From Isochrysis galbana (taxonomy: Eukaryota > Haptophyta > Isochrysidales > Isochrysidaceae), in assembly GCA_018136815.1 (NCBI GenBank), contig CM030940.1, forward strand, positions 3,908,833-3,972,832: DNA of 64,000 bases, read 5' to 3'. Positions within the stretch are counted from its first letter, which is position 1. Each line of letters begins with the position of its first letter. The notes beneath the pieces are model-generated. The model was not told where the DNA came from and did no database searches. It saw only the letters and a program-made list of their open reading frames with translations. The translations under genes and the position numbers were made by a program. Positions 62,604-64,000 of the stretch are shown here, piece by piece.

Positions 62604-64000
62604 ATAAAAAAAACCTTTTAAAATTCTCGCCTCACACGTGGCCCTGAACTATTCCTTCGTAGCCACGCCCCTTTCCCTTCCTCACCCTCATTCCCCGCCT
62701 TGCGGCAACTCCCCTCGTGCTCTACTTAGGGGCTCGGGTCATGTGGGGGTCCGAGCGGAGCGGGGTGCACCTGTCCCCAGCTGCGCATTCTCAACTTCCT
62801 CCTGTGCTGCTGGGTGACCTGTTTCTTGTGGTGCTATCGTCGGTTCCCTTGTGTCTGCGTGTGTCCATGTTTGCCGTGGGTGAGCTGTGCTGATCGATCA
62901 CACCTTTGGTTGGTTCATCAATGCCGGTCGTCTTTTCTTGCTTCTCGCTACGCGAGCCTTTCAGCGAGACCAAGCGCTGCCGCTACAAGGCTAGTGTTTT
63001 CGCTCATTTGTAGCCTACCCTTTTCGTTTTCAATGAATATCGGGGCACTAAGTGCCAGCGTTCTCTTAAGTTTGGGCTTCCTCCCCTGGGCGGCTTTACA
63101 TGTGCGCATCAAACAATGCTGCCGTGGCGGGGTGAGGCCCCTAACCAATGTGGCAAACCTCACTAGTGTAGACTCCAATACTGGGATATAGTGGTATTCA
63201 TATGACTCAAACGCGACTCTATAGAAGTCTCTTAGTATGTATTTCCATGCTATCACGTATAACGCTTTTAGACTTTCGGGTGTGTTCGCACCGGGGTATG
63301 CGAATAGTCTGTCTTTCGTTTTTTGTGTGCGTGATCTCCCGGGAGAGGGGGTGAAGTTGTTGAGGGCGTCTATGGTTTCGAATACTCTCTTCGTCGCGGG
63401 ACACCACGCTAGGTGGCACGAGTTTTCCCGGTGTCGGCGACACAGTCTACAGACGTCTGTCTGTCCGTCTGCGAATCTGTTCCTGGTACCGATTCGCCTA
63501 TGTGTGATATGTTTGAAGTGGAGGTGTTTATCCGTGTGTTTTAGCAGTGGCATTGTATATAGCCTTGCTATATGTTTCCATTCTTCCTTGGTGACATTCA
63601 GTCGCTTTTCCCATGCTGTTCTCGCCGCTTGCGGGGCGTTGCTTCGTGTCGCTTTAAGCACGGCCTTGGTGAGATCTGCGACTGATATTGCGTCTAGCGC
63701 GACTTTTCCTTTTAGTATGGCGTATTCGTCCGCCAAGGGGTACTCCATATATCTTGGGCCTTTGAATCCGCCTTCCCATCTGGCTGGCGGGTGGTAGTAT
63801 TGGATCTCTCCCGCATTCGCTACTTTTCCGGTGCCGGCTATCTCTCCCAAGTAGTCGGTATCCGTGTGTATCCAGATGTTGTTTAGTTTGCTGATGTATT
63901 TATCGTCTTCGGAGACCCTGATTTCGTTGTTCTGTAGCTCGGTCTCCGGCTCTTTAGGCGGGGCTTTGTCGTCGGGTGTCTTTTTCCCCTTTGCGTCGGG
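62604..64000 (-). mobile_element. LINE 3' half, ORF2 C-terminus intact and running off the window
   Basis: The minus-strand frame is open from the window edge to a stop near 62948: NNEIRVSEDDKYISKLNN, DTDYLGEIAGTGKVANAG, ARLYTMPLLKHTDKHLHF, HITHRRIGTRNRF, knuckle CRLCRRHRENSCHLAWC, then DFYRVAFESYEYHYIPVLES, LVRGLTPPRQ and the end LVAAALGLAERLA. The 3' UTR, 62947-62604, ends in an oligo-T run on the element's sense strand. It is the best-preserved C-terminus in the window and completes the domain lost from the long copy at 41960. Confidence 0.9.

Overview
The window is nuclear DNA of a GC-rich microalga-like eukaryote. The evidence is canonical GT-AG introns (nearly all phase 0), exon-intron genes beside very long intronless exons, many C/G homopolymer and CT/GA tracts, and a dense population of non-LTR retrotransposons (LINEs) and small DNA transposons. 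A Cys-Gly-Asp motif, a repeat of the type GCTDxxAxNYxxxAxxDDGSC, a MOR2/Furry-like scaffold and a CAMK kinase carrying cyclic-nucleotide-binding folds would suit a haptophyte or another marine alga. The sequence alone does not fix the lineage.

Layout. 0-2.4 kb: a dispersed repeat, one isolated exon and a LINE 5' scrap. 2.4-5.0 kb (-): a seven-exon voltage-gated K+ channel. 6.2-9.2 kb: possible exons of an unrecognised gene, broken up by a 174-bp tandem repeat, an 864-bp hAT-like MITE and, at 9.3-9.9 kb, a piggyBac-like MITE. 11.0-24.9 kb (+): a giant receptor/adhesin gene of about 4,474 residues in one exon, with 53 two-cysteine repeats, an FG-GAP propeller, one membrane span and a cytoplasmic tail. 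25-33 kb: nested LINEs, a broken LRR gene and a small three-exon gene (28.7-29.4 kb). 33.8-35.4 kb (-): a four-exon coiled-coil gene. 38.4-41.4 kb (+): a four-exon kinase with EF-hand-like and tandem cNMP-binding folds. 42-47 kb: a nearly full-length LINE and rearranged LINE pieces. 47.8-55.4 kb (-): a four-exon Furry/MOR2/Tao3-like scaffold. 56.4-60.3 kb: more nested LINEs. 60.6-61.4 kb (+): an SGNH/GDSL esterase. 61.9-64 kb: two more LINEs.

Host genes. The predicted products cover membrane excitability (K+ channel), calcium/cyclic-nucleotide signalling (kinase), surface adhesion (giant protein) and cell morphogenesis (Furry-like). They do not form an operon-like unit, and each has its own strand and promoter region. 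Splice structures were worked out by hand, and for four of the multi-exon genes every junction keeps frame.

Most unusual feature. The LINEs in this window begin with a short hairpin (5-9 bp stem, usually a 4-nt loop) placed 2-6 nt before the ATGG start codon of their first ORF. In three nested insertions the target-site duplication (16, 17 and 18 bp) abuts the hairpin, so the hairpin is the physical 5' end of the element. Different subfamilies carry different hairpin sequences with the same architecture. Several copies have complete 5' and 3' ends but have lost the middle (endonuclease/RT), which fuses the ORF1 N-terminus to the C-terminal zinc-knuckle region.
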